64,000 bases of DNA from Candidatus Brachythrix odensensis (lineage in GTDB: Bacteria > Chloroflexota > Anaerolineae > J036 > Brachytrichaceae). This document shows, one piece after another, positions 9,701 through 19,006 of the stretch (positions are counted from its first letter, which is position 1; each line of letters begins with the position of its first letter). The stretch covers positions 124,001 to 188,000 of the forward strand of contig JADKDT010000004.1 of NCBI GenBank assembly GCA_016714465.1, given 5' to 3'. Under the pieces are notes generated by a model. That model was not told the origin of the DNA and ran no database searches. It worked only from the letters and a program-made list of their open reading frames with translations. A program made the translations under genes and the position numbers.

Positions 9701-11544
9701 GATCGGGTTCGGCGTGCCCGGGTCGTCGATCCGCATCGTCACCGTCACTCCGACCGGCCATTCATAAGCGTGGACTTCATTCGAGGACAACCTGGCCAGG
9801 AAATTCGGGTTTGGCACCCGCCAACTCCGCCAGGTCTGGTCGTTGTCCACGTCATATTCGGCCATCCAGCCATCGCTGCCCATCTGCAAGTCCACGATTT
9901 CAGGGCCATCCGGCGGGATGCCAGAAATCCCATAGTTGGCGATCCAGTGCCCCGAACCATCCCCGGTCACCCAGCGGGAAACGCACCCCCCGGGAATATT
10001 CGCGCAGACCTGGGTGGTTGCGCCGGGTGTGCCCCGCCCGCCAATCTCATCCAGCGGAATATCGAAGAAGATGTCGAAGAAGCTCGACACCTCCATCGTC
10101 TTGGTCATCCCGGCACCGGCGATGGTGATGATGTGGGTGGGCATCAAGTCAAAGCCGCTCAGATCGAAGTCGGCGACGATGTCGTTCGGATTGCCCGGAT
10201 CCCAGGGCGCCGGGCCCATGGTGCCCGTCACAACGCGCTCCAGGCCCGGTCCATTGGCCGGATCATTCAACTCCATTCGCACAAGGGTTCCGGACACCCA
10301 TTCCCGGGCGTGAATCCAGTTGTCATCGGGGTTCGCCTCGATGTAGGGATTGGGGATCTTCCAGGTTCCCAGGTCTGATCATTGTCGGCGTCATACTCGG
10401 CCATCCAGCCGGTGCTGCCCGCGACGAGATTCACGGTCTCCGGGTCGTCAGGCGAGATACCTGGCAGGCCATAGAGGGCGGTCCACCACCCCGCCCCGTC
10501 GCCGGTCACCCAGCGGGTGATGCAACGTCCGGGGATATCAGCGCAGACCTGGGTGGTTGCGCCGGGCGTGCCGCGCCCGCCGACGGCGTCCAGCGGAATA
10601 TCGAAGAAGACGTCGAAGAAGCTCGACACCTCCATCGTCTTGGTCAACCCGGCGCCGGCGATGGTGACGATGTGGGTTGCCATCAAGTCAAAGCCGCTCA
10701 GGGCGAAGTCGGCGACGATGTCGTTCGGATCACCCGGATTCCAGGGCGCCTGGCCCATCACGCCGAAGGCGATTCGCTCGAGCCCCGGCCCGTTGGCCGG
10801 GTCGTCCAGCAGCATCTGCACAGCGGTTCCAGAAACCCACCCGCGGGCGTGGACCCAGTTGTCGTCGGGATTGGCCTCGATATACGGATTCGGAATGTGC
10901 CAGATCCAGCGCACGAGATCGGCGTCCTCGTCATAGCGGTGAGCGTCCCCCCACAGATCGGGCTTGAGATCGTAGACACCCTGATCGGTCCAGGGCACAG
11001 AGAAGTCGGCGATCCAGTGACCGCTGCCGTCCGCAATCACCGAACGGTAGGGCGCCGAAGGCTGATAGATGCTGATTTCCACGAGCGCGCCTGGATCGGC
11101 GTCGCCGCTGATCGTCTCCAATCCGGTGTCGAAACCGGTCACCGTCACCTGGGTCACGGTCAACGTTCGGGTCTGGGCGCCGTCGCCGGCGACAATGACA
11201 TCGCCAACGAGGTAATGAAACAGACCATTCAGATCGAAGGTTGCCACGTTCTCGGACGGGTCCCACGGGTAGGGCGCAACGAGCCCACTGGCGCTGAAAT
11301 CCGGCGATGCTGGCGTGCCAGGCCGTTCTACGGCGAGGTCAACGCTGGTTCCGAGCGGCCAGCCATGAGCCTCAATCACATCTGAACTGGTGAACGCGTG
11401 TAGTTGCGGTCCGGCCCCAGGCCGGACAGGCTGAGCGACGGCAGCCGGCACGGGACCGCCCCGCATAAAACTCAATATTCCCGCGATGACAACCAGGCGC
11501 GCAAAACGGCCAAATTGGCCCGTGTGGGAAAGCCTGCTGACCAT
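6761..11544 (-). CDS. Giant secreted protein of about eight ~180-residue repeats with a TPTNTPT tail (four frame breaks)
   Basis: The ATG is preceded by GGGAGGG. A signal/anchor (FARLVVIAGILSFMRGG) follows. About eight tandem modules of ~170-190 residues come next. Each has W(V/I)HAR-W-SGT, LDDPANG-G, APWNPGDPNDIV-DF, G-(I/V)(V/L)TV-GAG-TK, GTPGA-TQVCA, RWVTGDGSGHW, GIPPDDP and EYD-DNDQTW. The tail is PTPTPTETPT repeats ending in PAYLPRIVR. Four breaks are each restorable by one base (near 10364, 8868, 8768 and 6936), giving about 1,590 residues. Repeats 3 and 7 are the most diverged. No catalytic motif is seen. A surface or adhesive beta-sandwich protein anchored or spaced by the Thr/Pro tail is my inference. 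Confidence 0.75.
6846..7060 (-). repeat. 24-bp coding minisatellite encoding LTPTNTPT
   Basis: About nine tandem 24-bp units (plus-strand form GTTGGCGTGTTCGTCGGCG followed by TCAAT/TCAGC) encode the octapeptide LTPTNTPT in the protein tail. One unit near 6933-6939 is 23 bp, which breaks the frame. Confidence 0.85.
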
Positions 11545-11753
11545 GATCCAACCCTCCCTGACAGGGTGTCCATGTTGCAGACGCGGAACCGGCCGAGCAG
11601 ACTCGCGGTTGCGCAGCGGCATTACGCGCTGTGAAGAGCGCCGTTTGCCCGTGGGTGCGCGCCCGCACCCTGGGCAACTTATGAACTACTTCAAGGCTAC
11701 ACCGATCGCCGTGAAATGCAATAGGCCCTGCGAGTCCGCCAAAAAATGGGGGT

Positions 11754-11794
11754 GAGATCACAATCCCCGCGCTTCGCGCGGGGATTGTGATCTC
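11754..11794. terminator. 19-bp perfect palindrome, GAGATCAC family, downstream of dnaE
   Basis: The arms 11754-11772 and 11776-11794 (GAGATCACAATCCCCGCGC) pair perfectly around TTC. The same stem with loop GTA is at 18915-18955, and a two-position variant is at 34279-34321. The remaining 11545-11753 leader of the repeat-protein gene shows nothing else. Confidence 0.75.
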
Positions 11795-11817
11795 GCCGGA
11801 TGTTTTTAGGATGACTT

Positions 11818-14800
11818 CTAGCCACACTCAACCCCGATGGCGGCCAGGCGCTCACGCAGTTCGGCGCAATCGCGGGTGGCGTCATTTGGAAAATCGATCG
11901 CCATATCGCCCTTGCCACCATTGCGCAACACCAGCATGAAGGACGTGCCCCCCTTGAACTCGCACAGGGTTTGATGGGCAGCCTCGAGCCGGGCCATATC
12001 GGCCCGGGCGTCGCCACAGCGCCGAATCACCACAGTCAGAGTCGCGCCCGGACCGGTGAAACCGTTCATCGACAACTGATGCTCGGGCACGGACACGAAC
12101 GGCGCGGGCGGGATCGTCGCCTCAAACACCGCATCGGATTCCCGCATGACACTGCCCCGTGCCGGAAAAATCTTCTGGCGCATGAGGCTCGGGCGAGTAC
12201 GCCTCCGCAATGGAGGGGGCCGTGACTGAAGCCGGATTGACCGCCCCGGCTGTGGCGATCGGAGGCGCGGACGGCAGCCCAACCGGGTCAGGACTCCAGC
12301 CCTCGCCGTCCGGCTCCTCAGGCGCAGCCAATACATCGGTGGGCGTCGATATCGGATCTGTGGGAACCCTCGACCAGTCCTCGGCCATGCCGTCATCCGA
12401 AAATGAGGCGTCGTCGAGCGCCTCAACTGCCGCACTCGGCGCGATTACGGGCATGGGGGCCGGGGTCGCGCCCTGCCCCATTTCATTCCACATCGTGTCC
12501 GAGAACGGATCATCCGCAGGCTCAACCTCATGGCTGGCCCGCGCCCGGGCCCTTGTGAGCGAGTCGTTTACCCGGTCAACAACGACCTTGGGGGTGCTGC
12601 CTTCCTTGACCTCGGCCTTGCCCCACACCACGAGCAGCTTGTCCTTGACCAGAAGCTCGCGGCTTTCGTCCCAGGTGCGGGGGAAGATCGTCAACTCGAT
12701 CGCGCCAAACAGGTCTTCCAGGCCGGCAAACGCCATCGCCCTGCCGGCTTTGCTGGTGTGCGGGCGGACATGGGTGATCACCCCGGCGACGACCACCTTG
12801 GTTCCGTTGTCGGCGTCGGTCATGTGCGCGCTGTCGTGGGTGACATACTCCGTCAGTTGGGCCATGCTGGCCGCCAGCGGATGCTCGGACAGATACACCC
12901 CGCTCAACTCGCGCTCAAAGGCGAGCAGCTCCTTGCGCGGGATCTCGGGCGCGTTCTTTGGCAGGGTCACCAGGGGAACATCATCGCCTGCATCGAAGCC
13001 GCCAAACAGCATGCCTTGCCCAATTTCGGCGGCCTTGCGGGCATGGGCGGTGGCGCCCACGATGGCGTCGATCGCGGCCAGCAGGATATGCCGCTTGCCA
13101 AACTCGTCCAGCGCGCCGACCTTGATCAGGGCCTCGATTGCGCGCTTGTTGATGACGCTCATGTCCACCCGCCGGCAAAAGTCGTCCAAGGTCTTGAATC
13201 TGCCGCCATCGGCGCGGGCGGCCAGAATCGTGTCAATCGGTCCGCTCCCGACGTTCTTGATCGCCATCAGTCCAAAGCGGATCGCTTCCGAGGGCATGTG
13301 GGCCTTGCCCGCCGTGGGCAGGGTCTCGATGGTGAAATCCCGGCCGGATGCGTTGACGCTGGGCGGGAGGACCTGGATTCCGCGCCGGCGCGCGTCGTTG
13401 ACCAGCGCGGCGATCTCGGCGCTGTCTCCGGCCTCGCAGGTCATGAGCCCGGCCATGAACTCAAGCGGGTAATGCGACTTGAGCCAGGCCGTTTGGCATG
13501 TGAGCTGGGCGTAATGGCGGCGTGGGCCTTTGGAAACCCGTAGCGGGCGAAGTATTCGATGTCGCTGAAGATGCCGTCGGCGACTTCCGCCGAGTAGCCC
13601 TTGCCCAACGCGCCATCCTTGAACTTGTTGCGGTGTTTGAGCAACTGCTCGGCGTTCTTCTTCGAGACCGCCTTGCGAATCGTGTCAGCCTCGCCCACCG
13701 AGTAGCCGGCGATGTCGCGGGCCACCCGCATGATCTGCTCCTGGTAGACGATGATGCCGTAGGTTTCGGCCAGCGACTGGGCCAGATCAGGGTGGCGGTA
13801 TTCGACCTTCGCTTCGCCGTGCATCCGGCGCACATAGTCCGGGATGTGCTCCATCGGGCCCGGCCGGAAAAAGGCCAGCGCGGCGACCACGTGCTCGAAG
13901 CGCGACGGGCGCATGTTGAGCATCAGGTTGCGCATACCGCTGCCTTCCACCTGGAACAGGCCGGCCACATCGCCCCGCGAAAGCATATCGTAGATGGCCT
14001 TCTCGTGGATGGGAATCGAGTTCAGATCCAGGCGCTTGCCATGCCGCTGCTCGATCAGCTCGCACGCCCGGCGCATGATCGTGAGCGTGCGCAGGCCAAG
14101 ATAGTCCATCTTGAGCAGGCCGATCGCCTCGAGCTGGGTCATCTCGTACTGGGTGACGGCGTTGAGCTTCTCGGTCAGCGGCGTGCCGGTCAGGCGATGC
14201 AGCGGCACATACTCGATGAGCGGCCTGTCGGCGATGACGACGCCCGCGGCATGGGTGCCAGCATTTCGGGTGGTGCCCTCCACGCTGACGGCCTTGTCAT
14301 ACAGATCGCGCAGCTGCGGCTCGGTCTGATAGATGCGCTTGAGATCCGGCACGTCCTCGAGCGCCTGCTTCAAGTTCACCGGCTTGCCCGGGACGGCCGG
14401 GACGAGCGAGGTCAGGCGGGTGACTTCGGGCAGGCTGATCCCGAGCGCCCGGCCGACATCCTTGAGCGCGGCCCGGGCCTGCATGGTGCCAAACGTGATG
14501 ATCTGGGCGACCTGGTCCTTGCCATACGTCTCGATCGTGTAGTCGACCAGCCGGTTGCGCTGATCATCCGGGAAGTCCATGTCGATGTCGGGCATCGACA
14601 CGCGGCCCGGATTGAGAAAGCGCTCAAACAGCAAGTCATTGCTGACCGGCTCAATGTAGGTCAGGCCAAGAACATGCGAGACCATCGAGCCGGCCGCGCT
14701 GCCGCGCACATTCCACCAGATCCCGTTCTCGCGGCAGAACCGGATGAGGTCCCACACGATCAGGAAATACGTCGCGAAGCCCATCTCAACGATGACGCCC

Positions 14801-15876
14801 AGCTCGTAGTCCAGCCGTTCGCGCAAGTGGCGCGGGGTCATGTTCGGGTGGTTGTCGGCGGTAGGCAGCGCCAGCGACGAGCGCCGGGTCAGGGCGATCG
14901 GGGTGTCGTCGGCGGGCGCGGGCAATGTCGGGGAAATCCCGTAGCGCTCCTCGAATCCGCGCTCGCACAACTGACGCAGATACGCGGTATCGGTGTCAAA
15001 GACGGCGGGCCGGTTGAAGACCGGCAGGTGAAAAGTCTTGCTCTTGAGCGAGACGTCGCACTGCTCGGCGATGCGCAGGGTGTTGGCCGCCGCCTCCGGC
15101 GCGATCGGGTCGAAGATCGCCCGCATCTCCTCGGCCGTGCGCAGATAGTAACTGTCGTTGTTCATCCGCATCCGTTTCGGATCGTCGAACATCGTCTGAG
15201 TCTGCAGGCACAACATGAGATCCTGGGCCTTCGCATCCTCACGCCGCACGTAATGCGCGTCGTTGGTGGCGATCAGGGGCAGGCTGAATTCGCGCGCCCA
15301 CTCAAGGAGCTGGCGATTGATTTGGGCAAGCTCGGGAATGTCATGATCCTGCAGCTCGATGTAGAAGCGGTCGGGAAAGACCTCGCGGTACCACAACAGC
15401 CGCTCTCGCGCTTCCTCGACTTGGCCCAGCCCGATCAGGCGCGGCACTTCGCCGGCCATGCATCCGCTGGTGCAAATGATGCCCTCAGCGTGCTCGCGAA
15501 GGGCCATGTGATCCAGCCGCGGCTTGTAATAAAAGCCCTCGAGCTGAGAGCGGGTGGCCAGCCGCATCAGGTTCTTGTAGCCCTGGTTGTTCTGGGCCAG
15601 CAGCAGCAAGTGATAGGGCGAGCGATCGTGGGTCCCGTCGCGGTCCTGCATCCGCCTTCCCCAGCGGGCCAGATAGCTCTCGATCCCGATGATGGGCTTG
15701 ATGCCCTTCTCGGCGCAGGCATCGGCGAACTCAATCGCCCCGTGCATTGCGCCGTGGTCGGTCAGGGCGAGGGCCGGCATGCCGAGCTCGGCCGCCCGCG
15801 CGGCAAGGTCCTTGACCCGGCTCAGGCCGTCAAGGAGCGAGTATTCGGAATGGACGTGCAGGTGGACGAAGGACAT
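11818..15876 (-). CDS. dnaE: DNA polymerase III subunit alpha (two frame breaks)
   Basis: This is the replicative DNA polymerase catalytic subunit. The N-terminal PHP domain is MSFVHLHVHSEYSLLDGLSR ... LALTDHGAMHG. The palm carries MPDIDMDFPDDQRNRLV with the catalytic aspartates. The helix-hairpin-helix and OB-fold regions follow (VVVAGVITHVRPHTSKAGR). Two frame breaks occur. One near 13514 is restored by adding one base: KAHAA then YAQLTCQTAWLKSHYPLEFM runs on cleanly. The other lies in a Pro/Ala-rich linker near 12180, after which the conserved C-terminal domain (LTVVIRRCGDARADMARLE ... CAELRERLAAIGVECG) is read. The reconstructed length is about 1,350 residues, longer than usual, mostly because of the low-complexity linker (about 12130-12530). 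Confidence 0.92.
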
Positions 15877-15916
15877 GGGGGTGGTGGTTGAAATGATACC
15901 CGCATCAAGAAGTTTA

Positions 15917-15974
15917 TTCGAAAGCGGCAGGCCCCGCCCCGGCGTACGCCGGGGCGGGCCTGCCGCTTTCGAAA
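15917..15974. repeat. Palindrome in the divergent dnaE / Nudix gap
   Basis: The arms are about 28 nt with the centre GGCGTACGCC. Pairing is complete except for one bulged C/G in the G+C part. Outer arm sequence GAAAGCGGCAGG is unique to this locus. It lies between the starts of two diverging genes, so it is not a terminator for either of them. Confidence 0.8.
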
Positions 15975-16004
15975 ACCCTCTTGCGCTACACTTGTTAAGG
16001 ATTC

Positions 16005-16466
16005 ATGAAGGTCAACCACCGCGTGCGCGGCATCATCCTCATTGGCGCCGATCGCATTCTGGTCATCAAGCGCATCAAGCCCAATCGACCGCATTACTAC
16101 GTCACCTGTGGCGGCGGGGTCGAAGACGATGACGCCACGCTCGAGGACGCCCTGAAGCGCGAAATCATGGAAGAACTCGGCGCCCGGGTGCGCATTTTGC
16201 GCAAGGTCCTGGTCATCGACACGCAGCTTTCCCGCAACTTCATGCTGCGCGAGCATTTCTTTGTGTGCCGGTTGATCGACCAGGATCTGGCCCGCCGCAG
16301 TGGGAGCGAGTTGCTCGATCCCGATCGCGGCAAGTACCTGCCCTATCGCCTGAGCCTGCGACCCGCGTCATTTGGGCGGGTGGATTTTCGCCCGACCGCC
16401 CTGCGCCTGTTCATCGCCAAACACGCGACGCGCCTGGCCCGCCTGCCGGATCTGCGGCGCAAGTAA
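16005..16466 (+). CDS. Nudix hydrolase
   Basis: The protein has 153 residues. The Nudix motif is GGGVEDDDATLEDALKREI followed by MEELG. It carries one more residue than the canonical spacing before REIMEE, but keeps the metal-binding Glu cluster. It hydrolyses nucleoside-diphosphate-linked compounds; the substrate cannot be assigned. The C-terminal part is Arg-rich. It diverges from dnaE with a palindrome in the gap and converges on relA, whose stop is 22 nt away. Confidence 0.85.
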   Translation: MKVNHRVRGIILIGADRILVIKRIKPNRPHYYVTCGGGVEDDDATLEDALKREIMEELGARVRILRKVLVIDTQLSRNFMLREHFFVCRLIDQDLARRSGSELLDPDRGKYLPYRLSLRPASFGRVDFRPTALRLFIAKHATRLARLPDLRRK

Positions 16467-16487
16467 AGACGGCCCGGCGGGCCGTAT

Positions 16488-18884
16488 CTACCGCGGCCGG
16501 GTGACGCGCTGCACTTCCAGAACGTTGGGCACGGATCCGAATTGCTCCAGCACCATCGCAAGCTGGCGCGCATCAGAGATGCCCATCTTCACCCAGACGA
16601 TCGCTTCGCCCATCCGGTTGTCGCGATGGATCACCTTGATATCGATGATGTTGATGACCTTGCGGGTGAGCACACCCGTGATGTCGTGAATCAGGCCGGG
16701 CCGGTCGGCCCCGGTGATCAGCACCTGGACCTCATCCATGGTCGCGATCTCATCGCCGACCATGTAGGCGACATCGATCAACCGATTCCCGTCGGCGCTC
16801 ATGATGTTCTTGCAGTCCCGGCGATGCACCCGAATGCCCTGCCCGCGAGTGAGATAGCCAATGACCTGATCGCCCGGCAGCGGCTTGCAACAGGTGGCCT
16901 CCTGGATCAGCAGCCCGTGCGCGCCCGGCACCGCCCAGCCGCGCTTGACAGTCTTGTCAATCCGCGAATCGGCCCGCCGCAAAAAGGACTGGATGATGCT
17001 CGTGCGCACCTCCTTGCCTTTGTGCAATCGCTTGTCTTCCTCAAGGATCCGCGACGCCAGGCTGGTTTGCGAGATCGCGCCCGAACCTACCTTCTCGAGA
17101 AACTCCGACTCCTGGGCGGGTTCCATCTTGAAGAGCTTGAGCAGCTCGGCCAGGTTCATCCACTCCGTCACCGAAAGCCGGCGGAATTCGCGCTCGATGA
17201 TCTCCCTGGCGGCGGCGATGTTCTGGTCTTGGTCGAGTCTGCGGAAATATTGGCGGATCTTGTTGCGCGCGCTGGCGGTTTGGACATAATCGCCGCGCAG
17301 CCAGTCTCGGCTGGGCCCGCCGTCGGGGCGCGCCATCACCTCGACCTGATCGTTGTCCTCGAGCTTGTAGGTGACCGGCCGGAATGCGCCGCTCACCTTC
17401 GCGCCGCGGCAGCGATGGCCGAGATCAGTGTGGATGTGATACGCGAAATCGAGGACGGTCGCGCCGCGCGGCAGCTCGATCACCTTGCCCTTGGGCGTGA
17501 AGGCAAAGACCGTCTCCTTGAGCTGGTCGACATTCTGCTCCTTGAGGGCATCCACAAAACTGGGCGCGTCATTCTCGGCGGTGCTCAGGCTCTGGATCGA
17601 ATCCTGCAGGGTCTTCAGATACTGCTGGTAGTTGCCGCTGAGCGCGGAGGACTCCTTGTAGAGCCAGTGCGCGGCCACACCATACTCTGCATGGTTGTGC
17701 ATCGCGCGGGTTCGAATCTGGACTTCAAGCGTTTTACCATCGCCGGTCCGGACCGCCGTGTGCAGGCTGCGATAGCTGTTGTTCTTGGGCCGCGAGATGT
17801 AGTCGTCGAACTCGCGCGGAATCTGGGTCCACAACTGGTGGACGACGCCAAGCACCTGATAACACCGAAAGACCGCCATCTCCTCGCGCATGCGGGCGGA
17901 TTCGACCGGCCGGGCTTCGGTTTCACGCTGGCGCTCATTGTTCAGCCCCTGCACGATGGCCTCCACCGGCACATCGTCGCAGTCGCCCGTCAGACACGGG
18001 TTCTCGGGTGGCGCGCCCGGGATCGGGCCGCGCGGCGAGCCATCCTCGATGATGACCCGGATCGCCCGGGTGTCCATGATCTGGTCGAAGCTGCGATCCT
18101 TGCTCTGCATCTTGCGCCAGATGCTGAAAATCTGCTTGGTGCGGCCGGTGATCGTCACCTCGCCCACCCCGACCCGGGTCAGGGTGTCGCGCAGCATCTG
18201 GATGTACTTGTTGAGCGAGGCCTTTCGCGCGTCGGCATCCTCGGCGAGCATATCCCGGATGGAATCGTAAGCGTGCGGCTCGGCGTAGCGAAAACCGAGA
18301 TCCTCCAGCTCCTGCTTCCATTCCCACATGCCGAGCCGGTTTGCCAGCGGCACGTAGATCTCGAGCGTCTCGCGAGCGGTCTTCTTGCGCTTCTCGGGTG
18401 ATTGGGCCTCGAGGGTACGCATGTTGTGCAGCCGGTCGGCGAGCTTGATCAAAATGACCCGCGGATCCTTGGCCACGCCCACCATCATCTTGCGCAGGCT
18501 CTCCGCTTCGCGATCAGTTCGATAGTCGGCGGTCTTGCTCAGCTTTGTCACGGCGTCGACCAGACCCGCAATCTCATCGCCAAACTGAATGCGCAGATCG
18601 TCCAGCCCGACAACGGTATCCTCGACCACATCGTGGAGGAGAGCGGCGCCGAGCGCTGGCGCATCCAGATTGATGGCCGCCAGAAATCCGGCCACGGCCA
18701 GCGGATGCACGATATACGGCTCGCCGCTCTTGCGCCGTTGGGTGACGTGGGCTTCTTCGGCCACCGCATAGGCGCGCTTCACCAACTCAAGTCCCGCCTC
18801 ATCAATGCGAGGTGAAATGAGAGACAACAAACTGGCAAGCGATTCGACCGGTCGCTCTGCCCGCTCTTCTGGGGCCGAGGTCAT
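16488..18884 (-). CDS. relA: (p)ppGpp synthetase/hydrolase RelA/SpoT
   Basis: The protein has 798 residues from the ATG chosen here (MTSAPEERAERPVES). A longer reading upstream would run through the palindrome and is rejected. It makes and degrades the alarmone (p)ppGpp. Domains in order: HD hydrolase (VHPLAVAGF, LLHDVVEDT, KLADRLHNMRT), synthetase (IMDTRAIRVI, then PKNNSYRSLHTAV and EVQIRTRAMHNHAEYGVAAHW), TGS (VFAFTPKGKVIELPRGATV), zinc-finger/helical region (CCKPLPGDQVIGY) and ACT (RPGLIHDITGVLTRK). An extra ~55 residues interrupt the synthetase domain after RVIIEDGSP, including CLTGDC. The HD residues look intact, so it is probably bifunctional. Confidence 0.93.
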   Translation of the reverse strand: MTSAPEERAERPVESLASLLSLISPRIDEAGLELVKRAYAVAEEAHVTQRRKSGEPYIVHPLAVAGFLAAINLDAPALGAALLHDVVEDTVVGLDDLRIQFGDEIAGLVDAVTKLSKTADYRTDREAESLRKMMVGVAKDPRVILIKLADRLHNMRTLEAQSPEKRKKTARETLEIYVPLANRLGMWEWKQELEDLGFRYAEPHAYDSIRDMLAEDADARKASLNKYIQMLRDTLTRVGVGEVTITGRTKQIFSIWRKMQSKDRSFDQIMDTRAIRVIIEDGSPRGPIPGAPPENPCLTGDCDDVPVEAIVQGLNNERQRETEARPVESARMREEMAVFRCYQVLGVVHQLWTQIPREFDDYISRPKNNSYRSLHTAVRTGDGKTLEVQIRTRAMHNHAEYGVAAHWLYKESSALSGNYQQYLKTLQDSIQSLSTAENDAPSFVDALKEQNVDQLKETVFAFTPKGKVIELPRGATVLDFAYHIHTDLGHRCRGAKVSGAFRPVTYKLEDNDQVEVMARPDGGPSRDWLRGDYVQTASARNKIRQYFRRLDQDQNIAAAREIIEREFRRLSVTEWMNLAELLKLFKMEPAQESEFLEKVGSGAISQTSLASRILEEDKRLHKGKEVRTSIIQSFLRRADSRIDKTVKRGWAVPGAHGLLIQEATCCKPLPGDQVIGYLTRGQGIRVHRRDCKNIMSADGNRLIDVAYMVGDEIATMDEVQVLITGADRPGLIHDITGVLTRKVINIIDIKVIHRDNRMGEAIVWVKMGISDARQLAMVLEQFGSVPNVLEVQRVTRPR

Positions 18885-18914
18885 AGGTCGCCGTATTGTA
18901 ATGGCGAGGTGGGA

Positions 18915-18955
18915 GAGATCACAATCCCCGCGCGTAGCGCGGGGATTGTGATCTC
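18915..18955. repeat. 19-bp perfect palindrome, GAGATCAC family, in the divergent relA / smc gap
   Basis: The arms 18915-18933 and 18937-18955 are identical to those at 11754-11794; only the loop differs (GTA instead of TTC). It lies between two divergent starts, about 30 nt upstream of the relA ATG and 50 nt upstream of the smc ATG. It could act on both promoters or leaders. Confidence 0.8.
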
Positions 18956-19006
18956 GCCAGAATCTCCGGGCCATTGGGCGCAGCAACCCGCTACAATCGC
19001 CTGTCC

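Noticed and set aside
13522..15891. Long open frame opposite dnaE (about 789 codons)
   Set aside because: It is a mirror of G+C-rich third positions in dnaE. Its composition is Arg/His/Gly-rich without family motifs, while the opposite strand has clear DnaE blocks.
17695..17715. GGTTCGAATC, resembling a tRNA T-loop
   Set aside because: It lies inside the conserved RelA segment QIRTRAMHNH, with no acceptor or anticodon stem around it.
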